Source: Pseudomonas brassicacearum subsp. brassicacearum (lineage in GTDB: Bacteria > Pseudomonadota > Gammaproteobacteria > Pseudomonadales > Pseudomonadaceae). Taken from it: DNA of 64,000 nucleotides. The notes beneath the pieces are model-generated. The model had not been told where the DNA came from, did no database searches, and worked only from the letters and a program-made list of their open reading frames with translations. A program made the translations under genes and the position numbers. The stretch covers positions 291,435-355,434 of the forward strand of contig NZ_VZPJ01000006.1 in the NCBI RefSeq assembly GCF_008801605.1. Reading direction: 5' to 3'. Shown piece by piece: positions 35,646 to 44,157 of this stretch. Positions within the stretch are counted from its first letter, which is position 1. Every line of letters begins with the position of its first letter.

Positions 35646-35682
35646 AAAAAAGCCCCGACTCACAGGAGCCGGGGCTTTTTTT
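35646..35682 (-). terminator. Intrinsic terminator of maeB
   Basis: AAAAAGCCCCG (35646-35656) pairs with CGGGGCTTTTT (35670-35680), giving a strong U run on the - strand transcript 17 bases after the maeB stop. Confidence 0.88.
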
Positions 35683-35698
35683 GAAGCGCTACAACGGC

Positions 35699-36967
35699 TT
35701 AGCCGTTGAACACATCATCCACGCTCTTGAGCGGGTAGTTCTTCGGATACGGCAGGGTGGCCACGCCAGTCTCGATGGCGGCCTTGGCCACGGCGTCGGA
35801 GATCAGGGTGATCAGACGGGCGTCCATTGGTTTCGGGATGATGTACTCACGACCGAATTCCAGCTTGATGCCGCCGTAGGCGTCGCACACTTCCTGAGGC
35901 ACCGGCAGCTTGGCCAGTTCGCGCAGGGCGTTGGCGGCCGCGACTTTCATTTCTTCGTTGATGCGCTTGGCGCGAACGTCCAGGGCACCGCGGAAGATGA
36001 ACGGGAAGCCCAGTACGTTGTTGACCTGGTTCGGGTAGTCCGAACGGCCGGTGGCCATGATCACGTCGTTACGAGTTGCGTGAGCCAGTTCCGGGGCGAT
36101 TTCCGGATCCGGGTTCGAGCAAGCGAACACGATTGGGTTCGGCGCCATGCGCAGCAGGTTTTCCGCGCTCAGCAGGTTCGGACCCGACAGGCCAACAAAC
36201 ACGTCGGCACCGTCCAGCGCGTCCGCCAGGGAGCGCTTCTCGGTCGTGTGGGCAAACACGGCCTTGTACTGGTTCAGGTCGTCACGGCCGGAGTGGATCA
36301 CGCCGGTACGGTCGACCATAAAGATGTTTTCGATCTTGGCACCCATGCTCACCAGCAACTTCATGCAGGAGATGGCCGCAGCGCCAGCGCCGAGGCAGAC
36401 GATCTTGGCTTCCGGCAGGGTCTTGCCGGCGATTTCCAGGGCGTTGATCATGCCGGCCGCGGTGACGATCGCGGTGCCGTGCTGGTCATCGTGGAATACC
36501 GGAATGTCGCACTGTTCGATCAGGGCGCGCTCGATCTCGAAGCACTCTGGTGCCTTGATGTCTTCCAGGTTGATGCCGCCGAAAGTGATGGAGATGCGCT
36601 TGACGGTGTCGATGAAGGCTTGCGGGCTCTCGGAATCGACTTCGATGTCGAATACGTCGATACCGGCGAAGCGCTTGAACAGCACGCCCTTGCCTTCCAT
36701 GACTGGCTTGGAAGCCAATGGGCCGAGGTTACCCAGGCCGAGAATCGCGGTGCCATCGGAAATGACTGCAACCAGGTTGCCTTTACCGGTGTATTTGTAG
36801 GCCAGTTCAGGGTCGCGAGCGATTTCGCGGACTGGTTCGGCTACGCCGGGGCTGTAGGCCAGCGACAAGTCGCGAGCAGTAGCGGTGGCCTTGGTGAGCT
36901 CGACACTCAGCTTCCCTGGACGAGGATTAGCGTGATACTCGAGAGCGGCAGTTTTCAGATCAGACAT
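35699..36967 (-). CDS. maeB: Malic enzyme, short form
   Basis: 422 residues from the ATG at 36967 (MSDLKTAALEYHANPRPGKL). It has the malate-binding region AYSPGVAEPVREIA, the metal-binding PVFHDDQHGTA segment and the Rossmann loop VCLGAGAAAISCM. It oxidatively decarboxylates malate to pyruvate, probably with NADP. It lacks the C-terminal phosphotransacetylase-like domain found in the ~760-residue MaeB proteins, which matches the short pseudomonad form. The locus lies convergent with ponA. An AT-rich stretch with dyads (TGTCTACA, TGCATACA) at 37110-37145 upstream may hold its promoter. Confidence 0.93.
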   Translation of the reverse strand: MSDLKTAALEYHANPRPGKLSVELTKATATARDLSLAYSPGVAEPVREIARDPELAYKYTGKGNLVAVISDGTAILGLGNLGPLASKPVMEGKGVLFKRFAGIDVFDIEVDSESPQAFIDTVKRISITFGGINLEDIKAPECFEIERALIEQCDIPVFHDDQHGTAIVTAAGMINALEIAGKTLPEAKIVCLGAGAAAISCMKLLVSMGAKIENIFMVDRTGVIHSGRDDLNQYKAVFAHTTEKRSLADALDGADVFVGLSGPNLLSAENLLRMAPNPIVFACSNPDPEIAPELAHATRNDVIMATGRSDYPNQVNNVLGFPFIFRGALDVRAKRINEEMKVAAANALRELAKLPVPQEVCDAYGGIKLEFGREYIIPKPMDARLITLISDAVAKAAIETGVATLPYPKNYPLKSVDDVFNG

Positions 36968-37151
36968 GTGGGCATTCCGCTTTTTACTGTGTTGGACAGA
37001 CGGACCGCCGAGGATACGCGCCTCGCAAAGTCCCCACAAGACTGACCAGTCACTGCTGTCAAGCGCCCTGCCCTACGACTTTGGGCCAAGAGCCGCGAAA
37101 CACAAGGGCAACATGCATACAATTCACTGATAAAATGTCTACAATTTTTTC

Positions 37152-37934
37152 TTACAAGACCGTTTGCAGCATGGCTGGATCGGTCAGCGGCAACATCCAT
37201 CGCGCCTGCCCGGCCTTGTGGCCACCACGCCGGGCGCGGTCGACGACCCAGCCACGGGCCTCGATTTTTCGGCCCTTTAACCGCTTCAGGGCCGAGGCGT
37301 CGAAGCGCCTCTGCACACCAGGTGCAATGTGCAAGACAACCGACCCCTGCAATTCAATCCAGATGCCACCGCGATTGCGCTGCACGTTTTCGACACGTGC
37401 GCTCATCAGCACGAAACCGGGCGCATTGATTTGCTCCGCTCGCACGACGGGCGATTTTTTCCAGAGACCGGATCCAGCTTGCCGCGCATGACGTTCGGCC
37501 ACTTGCTGACAACTGACCAGGTCGACGTTCGGCGCGACCGCCACCAGAAACCCCAGCCCCTCGGCAATCAAACGCTCCTCGAGGTTCTCGCCCTGGGCGT
37601 TGTAGACATGGGCCAGCGTGCGACCGTAATCATCCCGATCATCCTTGCCAGGCAACACGCCCACTCGGCCATCGCTGGCGGCTACCAAGGCCTCGAGTCG
37701 CTGACGCGCCGCCACGGCGAATGGTTCGTCGGCGCGGCCTCGCTTGCCCAGTTCCGGACTATTGAGCCCAATCATCCGAATGCGCCGGCCATCCTCCAAG
37801 TACAAGGTATCGCCATCCACCACCCGTTGCACCGCCACCTGGGGCAGGTTACCCGGCGAAGGACAGGACGCCTGGGCGCCACAGAGCCAAATCGCAGACA
37901 CAAAAAAGGCGCCCACAAGGGGCGCCTTTTTCAT
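37152..37934 (-). CDS. Secreted thermonuclease-like (SNase) protein
   Basis: 260 residues from the ATG at 37934, with signal peptide MKKAPLVGAFFVSAIWLCGA and probable cleavage at GAQA-SC. The staphylococcal nuclease fold follows: VVDGDTLYLEDGRRIRMIGL, NSPELG and DDYGRTLAHVY provide the metal Asp and the Arg/Glu/Arg set of the family. A C-terminal extension of about 100 residues (APGFVLMSARVENVQRN onward) is OB-like and not part of the nuclease core. It should cut DNA or RNA in the periplasm or outside. The first codons coincide with the rpmE terminator hairpin. It is on the same strand, 41 bases after rpmE. Confidence 0.85.
   Translation of the reverse strand: MKKAPLVGAFFVSAIWLCGAQASCPSPGNLPQVAVQRVVDGDTLYLEDGRRIRMIGLNSPELGKRGRADEPFAVAARQRLEALVAASDGRVGVLPGKDDRDDYGRTLAHVYNAQGENLEERLIAEGLGFLVAVAPNVDLVSCQQVAERHARQAGSGLWKKSPVVRAEQINAPGFVLMSARVENVQRNRGGIWIELQGSVVLHIAPGVQRRFDASALKRLKGRKIEARGWVVDRARRGGHKAGQARWMLPLTDPAMLQTVL
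37902..37931 (-). terminator. rpmE terminator overlapping the nuclease start
   Basis: AAAAAGGCGCCC (37903-37914) pairs with GGGCGCCTTTTT (37920-37931) around a 5-base loop, a 12-bp stem with a U run on the - strand. It is about 44 bases past the rpmE stop and forms codons 2-11 of the nuclease gene. Confidence 0.75.
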
Positions 37935-37975
37935 CAGTCTGGAGCGGTCGAGACGACCATCCAAAATGATCAGCC

Positions 37976-38200
37976 TCAGGCTTTTGGAGTAACTTTGCCG
38001 AAAGCACCGAAACGATCGGCGAACTTCTGAACACGGCCGCCGGTATCCAGAGTCTTTTGCTTGCCGGTGTAGAACGGGTGGCATTCGTTGCAAACGTCGA
38101 TCGCCAGGGCTTTGCCGTAGGTCGAACGCGTTTCGAACTTGTTGCCGCAGCTGCAGGTTACGGCAATTACTGGGTATTCCGGATGGATATCGGTTTTCAT
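37976..38200 (-). CDS. rpmE: 50S ribosomal protein L31, zinc-binding form
   Basis: 74 residues, MKTDIHPEYPVIAVTCSCGN, with cysteines in CSCG and CNECHPFYTG that give the four-Cys zinc site of the C+ form. It binds the central protuberance and bridges the ribosomal subunits. The C- paralogue is not in this window. A promoter lies close upstream and a hairpin downstream. Confidence 0.97.
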   Translation of the reverse strand: MKTDIHPEYPVIAVTCSCGNKFETRSTYGKALAIDVCNECHPFYTGKQKTLDTGGRVQKFADRFGAFGKVTPKA

Positions 38201-38270
38201 GCTGTTTTCCTCAGGCTAGCGTGCCGCCACCCAACACTATTGTTGAATACCGCACGTAATTAGGCCGCGG

Positions 38271-38298
38271 ATTCTACCAGACAACATCAATCACGCAA
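38271..38298 (-). promoter_or_regulatory. rpmE promoter
   Basis: On the - strand TTGCGT (38293-38298) and TAGAAT (38271-38276) are separated by 16 bases, with TGG just before the -10, an extended -10 form. The site is about 70 bases before the rpmE start. Confidence 0.7.
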
Positions 38299-38349
38299 GC
38301 TATGACTTGTACCAACCGTCTGCTAGGCTCCCGGCCTCAAGCACAATCC

Positions 38350-38440
38350 CTGTGGGAGCGAGCTTGCTCGCGATTGCGACAGCACAGTCGACATCACCGT
38401 CACTGAACCACCGCCATCGCGAGCAAGCTCGCTCCCACAT
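38350..38440. repeat. REP doublet (REPIN) upstream of priA
   Basis: CTGTGGGAGCGAGCTTGCTC and the inverted GAGCAAGCTCGCTCCCACAT flank about 40 bases in the gap between the divergent rpmE and priA. It lies between their promoters. Confidence 0.88.
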
Positions 38441-38489
38441 TGAATCGTGCTCAGCCTTGCGAATTTGTCCGCCTATCGAGATCCCCCGC

Positions 38490-40709
38490 GTGCCCGACGC
38501 CATCCTGCGCCTCGCCTTGCCTTCGCCCCTGCGCCGCCTGTTCGACTACCGCGCCCCGGCCGGGGTCCTGCGCGCCCAGTTGCACCCGGGCATGCGCCTG
38601 CGGGTGCCGTTCGGCCGGCGGGAGATGATTGGCATCCTGGTGGAGGTCACCGACCACAGCGAGGTCCCGGTCGACAAGCTCAAACCGGCCCTGGCCCTGC
38701 TCGATGCCACGCCACCACTGCCCGCCGCGCTGTTCAAGTTGTGCCTGTGGACGTCCCAGTATTACCAGCACAGCCTCGGCGACACCCTGAGTTGGGCGCT
38801 GCCCGTGCTGCTGCGCCAGGGCGAACCGGCCGAGGCGCGCCAGGAGCGGTTCTGGTCGGTGGCGCCCGGCGCCTCGCTGGACGATCCACGCATCGCCCGC
38901 GCCCCGCGCCAGCGCGAGGCCTTGGCGACCCTGGCCCAACATCCCCACGGCGTGGCGCATCAATTGTTGAGCAAACTGATGCTCAGCAAGGACAGCCTCG
39001 ACCTGTTGCTGGCCAAGGACCTGGTTCAGGTGGAAGTGCGCAGGCACGCCCCCGGCGCCCGCCATGAACATTGGCTGGCCCAGCCGGAACTGCCGCTCAA
39101 CGCCGAACAGCGGGCCGCTTGCGAAGCGATTCGCGCAGGTTTCGACAGTTATCACGCCTTTCTGCTGGCAGGTGTCACCGGCAGCGGCAAGACCGAGGTC
39201 TACCTGCAACTGATCCGCCAGACCCTGGAGGCCGGCAAGCAGGCGCTGGTACTGATTCCGGAAATCAACCTCGGCCCACAAACCCTGGCGCGCTTCGAAC
39301 AGCGCTTCAACGCCCGGATCGCCCTGGTGCACTCGGCGGTCAACGACCGCGAACGCCTGGAAGCCTGGCTCGCCGCCCGTGACGGCGAGGCCGACATCAT
39401 CATCGGCACCCGGTCGGCCCTGTTCACTCCGATGAAGAACCCTGGCCTTATCATCATCGACGAAGAACACGACGGTTCTTATAAACAGCAAGAAGGCCTG
39501 CGCTATCACGCCCGCGACCTGGCATTGGTGCGCGCCCGCCAGGAAAACATCCCGATCGTCCTCGGCTCGGCCACGCCATCGCTGGAAAGCCTGCACAACG
39601 CCTATACCGGCCGCTACGGCCTGCTGCGCCTCAATGAGCGGGCCGGCGGCGCCAAGCAACCGCGTTTCCTGCGCCTGGACGTGAAAAGTCGCCCGCTGGA
39701 CAGCGGTATTTCGGGACCGATGCAGCAAGCCATCGGCCAGACCCTGGCTGCCGGGCAACAGGTCCTGGTGTTCCTCAATCGCCGCGGTTTCGCTCCGACG
39801 CTGTTGTGCCACGACTGCGGCTGGATGTCCGGCTGCGAACGCTGCGATGCGCGGATGACCGTGCATCAACGCCATGGCGAGCTGCGTTGCCACCATTGTG
39901 GCCACGTCGAGCGCGTGCCAAGGCACTGCCCGCAGTGCGGCAAAGTGGACTTGCGCCCGGTCGGCGCCGGCACCGAACGCGCAGAAGAACGGCTGGGCAT
40001 CCTGTTCCCCGATTACCCGGTACTGCGGGTGGATCGCGACAGCACTTCGCGCAAGGACGCGATGAACCAGTTGTTCGCCACGATCCAGAAGGGCCAGCCG
40101 TGCATCCTGGTGGGCACGCAGATGCTCGCCAAGGGACACCACTTCCCACGGGTCACGCTGGTGTCGATCCTCGACGCCGATGGCGGACTGTTTTCCGGTG
40201 ACTTCCGCGCCAGCGAGCGCATGGCGCAGTTGATCGTCCAGGTCGCAGGCCGGGCCGGGCGGGCCGAGGAGCCGGGTAAAGTGATCATCCAGACCCACCT
40301 GGCCGATCACCCGTTGCTGATCCAACTGACCGAACAAGGTTATTTCGCCTTCGCCGAGCAGGCCTTGAGCGAACGCCGCAGCGCCGGCCTCCCACCTTTT
40401 GCCCACCTGGCGCTGTTGCGGGCCGAAGCCCACAAGCCGGGGCAAGCCGAAGGCTTTCTCGATGAGGCCTGCAGCGAGGCAGAGCGCTTGCTGGCGGAGC
40501 AGAACCTCACCGGCATCGAACTCTTGGGCCCGGTGCCGGCGCCGATGGAACGGCGGGCCGGGCGCTATCGCGCGCAGCTTTTATTGCAGGCCAATGCCCG
40601 GGCGCCGCTGCATCGACTGCTGAGCGCCTGGCTGCTGGTACTGGAACAGATGCCCAGCGGGCGGGCGGTGCGCTGGTCGCTGGATGTGGATCCGGTGGAT
40701 TTGTATTGA
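38490..40709 (+). CDS. priA: Primosomal protein N', replication restart helicase
   Basis: 739 residues from GTG 38490 (MPDAILRLALPSPLRRLFDY); a longer frame upstream reads through the REP doublet and is not credible. The 3' DNA-binding domain comes first, then the helicase with Walker A GVTGSGKTEVY and DEEH box IIDEEHDGSYK. Eight cysteines between about 445 and 490 (CHDCGWMSGCERC, CHHCGH, CPQCG) bind two zinc ions. It reloads the replisome at stalled forks. Confidence 0.97.
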   Translation: MPDAILRLALPSPLRRLFDYRAPAGVLRAQLHPGMRLRVPFGRREMIGILVEVTDHSEVPVDKLKPALALLDATPPLPAALFKLCLWTSQYYQHSLGDTLSWALPVLLRQGEPAEARQERFWSVAPGASLDDPRIARAPRQREALATLAQHPHGVAHQLLSKLMLSKDSLDLLLAKDLVQVEVRRHAPGARHEHWLAQPELPLNAEQRAACEAIRAGFDSYHAFLLAGVTGSGKTEVYLQLIRQTLEAGKQALVLIPEINLGPQTLARFEQRFNARIALVHSAVNDRERLEAWLAARDGEADIIIGTRSALFTPMKNPGLIIIDEEHDGSYKQQEGLRYHARDLALVRARQENIPIVLGSATPSLESLHNAYTGRYGLLRLNERAGGAKQPRFLRLDVKSRPLDSGISGPMQQAIGQTLAAGQQVLVFLNRRGFAPTLLCHDCGWMSGCERCDARMTVHQRHGELRCHHCGHVERVPRHCPQCGKVDLRPVGAGTERAEERLGILFPDYPVLRVDRDSTSRKDAMNQLFATIQKGQPCILVGTQMLAKGHHFPRVTLVSILDADGGLFSGDFRASERMAQLIVQVAGRAGRAEEPGKVIIQTHLADHPLLIQLTEQGYFAFAEQALSERRSAGLPPFAHLALLRAEAHKPGQAEGFLDEACSEAERLLAEQNLTGIELLGPVPAPMERRAGRYRAQLLLQANARAPLHRLLSAWLLVLEQMPSGRAVRWSLDVDPVDLY

Positions 40710-40719
40710 TTCAGACATC

Positions 40720-40790
40720 GTCATCGCGAGCAGGCTCGCTCCCACAGGGAATCGCATTCCAATGTGGGAGCGAGCCTGCTCGCGATGACG
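40720..40790. repeat. Tight REP doublet after priA
   Basis: Two inverted REP units with only about 15 bases between them; CATCGCGAGCAGGCTCGCTC and GAGCGAGCCTGCTCGCGATG can form one long hairpin. It may serve as the transcription end for priA, for which no T-rich terminator is seen. Confidence 0.88.
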
Positions 40791-40919
40791 CTCGAATAGT
40801 CACCACACATCCCCAACCGACCCGCTACAGTTGGCAAGCCCGTCTTCGCCACGGATAATGCCCAGTTTTTCCACCAGCGCATCGAAGCGCCGCCGCGCCT
40901 GCGGTTGAAAGAGAAGACC

Positions 40920-42656
40920 ATGAAAGACACCATTCGCCAGCTCATCCAGCAAGCCATCGCCCAACTCGTCACTGAAGGTGTGCTGCCAGAAGGCCTGTCG
41001 CCGGCGATTCAGGTCGAAAACACCCGCGACAAGACCCACGGCGACTTCGCCAGCAACATCGCGATGATGCTCGCCAAGCCGGCCGGCATGAAGCCCCGGG
41101 ACCTGGCGGAGAAAATCATCGCCGCCCTGCCGACCGACGAGAACGTCAGCAAGGCCGACATTGCCGGCCCCGGGTTCATCAACTTCTTCCAGAACACACA
41201 GGCCCTGGCTTCGCGCCTGGACGCGGCCCTGGCTGACGAGCGCATTGGCGTACGCAAGGCCGGTCCGTTGCAGCGCACCGTGGTCGACCTCTCGGCCCCC
41301 AACCTGGCCAAGGAAATGCACGTCGGCCACCTGCGCTCGACCATCATCGGCGACGGCGTGGCCCGGGTCCTGGAGTTTCTCGGCGACACGGTGATCCGCC
41401 AGAACCACGTGGGCGACTGGGGCACCCAGTTCGGCATGCTGATGGCCTACCTGCAGGAAAACCCCATTACCAGCGACGAACTGTCGGACCTGGAGAACTT
41501 CTACCGCGCCGCCAAGCAACGCTTCGACGAGTCGCCCGAGTTCGCCGACCGTGCCCGGGGCCTGGTGGTCAAGCTGCAGGCCGGCGATGCCGAGTGCCTG
41601 GCGCTGTGGAGCAAGTTCAAGGACATCTCCCTGTCCCACTGCCAGAAAATCTACGAGTTGCTGAACGTCAAATTGACCATGGCCGACGTGATGGGCGAAA
41701 GCGCCTACAACGACGACCTGATCAACGTGGTCAACGACCTCAAGGCCAAGGGCATGCTGGTGGAAAGCAACGGCGCCCAGTGCGTGTTCCTCGACCAGTT
41801 CAAGACCGCCGATGGCGAGCCGCTGCCGGTGATCATCGTCAAGGCCGACGGTGGCTACCTCTACGCCACCACCGACCTGGCAGCCGTGCGCTACCGTAAC
41901 AGCGTGCTCAAGGCCGATCGGGTGCTGTACTTCGTCGACCAGCGCCAGGCCCTGCACTTCCAGCAAGTGTTCGAAGTCGCGCGCCTGGCCGGTTTCGTGA
42001 CCCGTCCAATGGAGATGGAGCACATGGGCTTCGGCACCATGAACGGCGCCGACGGCCGCCCGTTCAAGACCCGCGATGGCGGCACGGTGAAGCTGATAGA
42101 CCTGCTGACCGAAGCCCAGGACCGCGCCTACACCCTGGTCAAGGGCAAGAACCCCGAGCTGGCCGAGGACGAACTGCGCAAGATCGCCAAGGTCGTGGGC
42201 ATCGACGCGGTGAAATACGCCGACCTGTCCAAGCACCGCACCAGCGACTACAGCTTCAACTTCGACCTGATGCTCAACTTCGAAGGCAACACCGCGCCGT
42301 ACCTGCTGTACGCCTACACCCGCGTGGCGGGGGTGTTCCGCAAGCTCGGCAAGAGCTTCAATGAAGTGGACGGCCAGATTGTGCTTGAGGCCCCTCACGA
42401 ACAGGAGCTGGCGGCGAAGCTGGCGCAGTTCGGTGAAGTGTTGAACAACGTCGCCGACAAGGGCACGCCGCACACCCTGTGCGCCTACCTGTACGATGTC
42501 GCCGGCCTGTTCTCCAGCTTCTACGAGAACTGCCCGATCCTCAACGCGCAAACCCCAGAGCAAATGCAGAGCCGCCTGCGCCTCGCCGCGCTGACCGGGC
42601 GTACGCTCAAGCAAGGCCTGGAACTGCTGGGCCTGGAAACCCTGGAGCGCATGTAA
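40920..42656 (+). CDS. argS: Arginyl-tRNA synthetase
   Basis: 578 residues from ATG 40920 (MKDTIRQLIQQAIAQL), with AGAGAAG upstream; a TTG at 40905 is less likely. The N-terminal Add1 domain is followed by the class I signature HVGH in APNLAKEMHVGHLRSTIIGD and by the catalytic core. A canonical KMSKS is not obvious, which is normal for many bacterial ArgRS. The C-terminal helical domain binds the anticodon. Essential cytoplasmic enzyme. Confidence 0.97.
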   Translation: MKDTIRQLIQQAIAQLVTEGVLPEGLSPAIQVENTRDKTHGDFASNIAMMLAKPAGMKPRDLAEKIIAALPTDENVSKADIAGPGFINFFQNTQALASRLDAALADERIGVRKAGPLQRTVVDLSAPNLAKEMHVGHLRSTIIGDGVARVLEFLGDTVIRQNHVGDWGTQFGMLMAYLQENPITSDELSDLENFYRAAKQRFDESPEFADRARGLVVKLQAGDAECLALWSKFKDISLSHCQKIYELLNVKLTMADVMGESAYNDDLINVVNDLKAKGMLVESNGAQCVFLDQFKTADGEPLPVIIVKADGGYLYATTDLAAVRYRNSVLKADRVLYFVDQRQALHFQQVFEVARLAGFVTRPMEMEHMGFGTMNGADGRPFKTRDGGTVKLIDLLTEAQDRAYTLVKGKNPELAEDELRKIAKVVGIDAVKYADLSKHRTSDYSFNFDLMLNFEGNTAPYLLYAYTRVAGVFRKLGKSFNEVDGQIVLEAPHEQELAAKLAQFGEVLNNVADKGTPHTLCAYLYDVAGLFSSFYENCPILNAQTPEQMQSRLRLAALTGRTLKQGLELLGLETLERM

Positions 42657-42657
42657 G

Positions 42658-43353
42658 TTGGCCGCCAAGAAAAAACCTGCACCCAAACGCGGCGCCAGTC
42701 GTTACCAGCCTCCAGCCAAAAAACCGATTCCGGGCTGGTTGTGGATGGCCATCGGCCTGACCGTCGGCGCTTTCATTGTGTTTCTGATGAAGCTGGAGCC
42801 GGGCCAGGGCGATGACGTCAAGCGCGTCCGGCAAGAGCAGCAGAAAGCCACGCGGATCGCCGAGGCCAACAAGACCCCGCCGAGCCCGACGCAACCGGTG
42901 AAGCCGAAGTACGACTTCTACACCTTGCTGCCGGAATCGGAAGTCATCGTGCCGCCCGATGCCGTGCCGGAGAAAACCCTGCCGACGCCGCAAGTGCCCA
43001 CCACGCCGGTGACCCCGGCCGAAGCGGCGAAGATCGACACCGCTCGCGCCCAGGCGGCCCTGGCCGGCATCACGCCACCGCCGGCCCCTCCGGTGCAGAA
43101 AGCCGCGCCGGTGACGAAGTTCTTCCTGCAGGCCGGTTCGTTCCGCAAGGAAGCCGACGCCGACAAGGTCCGGGCGCAGATCATTCTGCTGGGCCAGTCC
43201 GTGTCGGTGGAGTCCGGCACCGTGAAGGACGAAACCTGGTACCGGGTACTGGTCGGGCCGTTCAGCAACCGCGAGGAACTGACCAAGGCCCAGAAGCAAC
43301 TGGCTGGCAGCGGTTTCAGCAATCTGTTGTTACAACAACGCCAGAGCCGCTAG
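42658..43353 (+). CDS. ftsN: SPOR-domain cell-division protein, FtsN-like
   Basis: 231 residues from TTG 42658, one base after the argS stop. The N-terminus is basic (MAAKKKPAPKRGASRYQPP), followed by one transmembrane helix (about 26-45, WLWMAIGLTVGAFIVFLM), a proline-rich periplasmic linker and a C-terminal SPOR domain (FFLQAGSFRKEADADKVR). This layout is that of FtsN, which activates septal peptidoglycan synthesis; position after argS and before hslV matches the gene I recall as ftsN in P. aeruginosa. Start by TTG implies modest translation or coupling to argS. Confidence 0.8.
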   Translation: MAAKKKPAPKRGASRYQPPAKKPIPGWLWMAIGLTVGAFIVFLMKLEPGQGDDVKRVRQEQQKATRIAEANKTPPSPTQPVKPKYDFYTLLPESEVIVPPDAVPEKTLPTPQVPTTPVTPAEAAKIDTARAQAALAGITPPPAPPVQKAAPVTKFFLQAGSFRKEADADKVRAQIILLGQSVSVESGTVKDETWYRVLVGPFSNREELTKAQKQLAGSGFSNLLLQQRQSR

Positions 43354-43360
43354 GCACACC

Positions 43361-43462
43361 GATCGTTCCCATGCTCTGCGTGGAAATGCAGCCCGTGACG
43401 CTCCGCGTCACTGGACGCGGAGCGTCCCTTGAGGCGTTCCCACGCGGAGCATGGGAACGATC
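43361..43462. repeat. Long inverted repeat, second copy of the CGTTCCCACGCTCCGCG family
   Basis: GATCGTTCCCATGCTCTGCG and the partner CGCGGAGCATGGGAACGATC form outer arms; GTGACGCTCCGCGTCAC is an inner palindrome. One arm has GGAAATG where the other reads GTTCCCA, so pairing is imperfect. It lies between ftsN and hslV. Confidence 0.8.
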
Positions 43463-43570
43463 ATCGGGGGGCCGCTCGTCCCCTCTGCACCCCCGCAGTT
43501 GAAAAACCCCGCGCCACCCCCATATGAGTTCCATCCGGGCATTTTCGCCCCGCTGCGTGGAGACTCTCCC

Positions 43571-44101
43571 TTGACCACCATCGTTTCAGTCCGCCGTCAT
43601 GGCAAAGTCGTCATGGGCGGCGACGGCCAGGTTTCACTGGGCAACACCGTGATGAAAGGCAACGCGAAGAAAGTCCGCCGCCTGTATCACGGCGAAGTCA
43701 TCGCCGGTTTCGCCGGGGCCACTGCCGACGCCTTCACCTTGTTCGAACGTTTCGAAGGCCAGCTTGAGAAGCACCAGGGTCATCTGGTCCGCGCCGCCGT
43801 GGAACTGGCCAAGGAATGGCGTACCGACCGCTCCCTGAGCCGCCTCGAAGCCATGCTCGCGGTCGCCAACAAGGACGCCTCCCTGATTATCACCGGCAAC
43901 GGCGACGTCGTTGAGCCCGAGGATGGCCTGATCGCCATGGGTTCCGGCGGAGCCTACGCCCAGGCTGCGGCCAGCGCCCTGCTGAAAAAAACCGACCTGT
44001 CGGCCCGTGAGATCGTCGAGACAGCCCTGGGCATTGCCGGCGACATCTGCGTCTTCACCAACCACACCCAGACCATTGAGGAGCAGGACCTCGCGGAATA
44101 A
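43571..44101 (+). CDS. hslV: HslV protease subunit
   Basis: 176 residues from TTG 43571 (MTTIVSVRRHGKVVMGGDGQ), with GGAG at 43559-43562. After Met removal the Thr at position 2 becomes the N-terminal nucleophile, and Lys and Gly residues of the proteasome-like fold follow (GNTVMKGNAKKVRRL, FAGATADAFTLFERF). It forms a double hexameric ring that degrades proteins unfolded by HslU. The frame open upstream crosses the repeat and would bury the nucleophile. It lies 56 bases before hslU. Confidence 0.97.
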   Translation: MTTIVSVRRHGKVVMGGDGQVSLGNTVMKGNAKKVRRLYHGEVIAGFAGATADAFTLFERFEGQLEKHQGHLVRAAVELAKEWRTDRSLSRLEAMLAVANKDASLIITGNGDVVEPEDGLIAMGSGGAYAQAAASALLKKTDLSAREIVETALGIAGDICVFTNHTQTIEEQDLAE

Positions 44102-44157
44102 GCCTGTCCAGGCGAACCACGCCACGGCCCATTCTTGCTTGAGGACCACCCATTATT

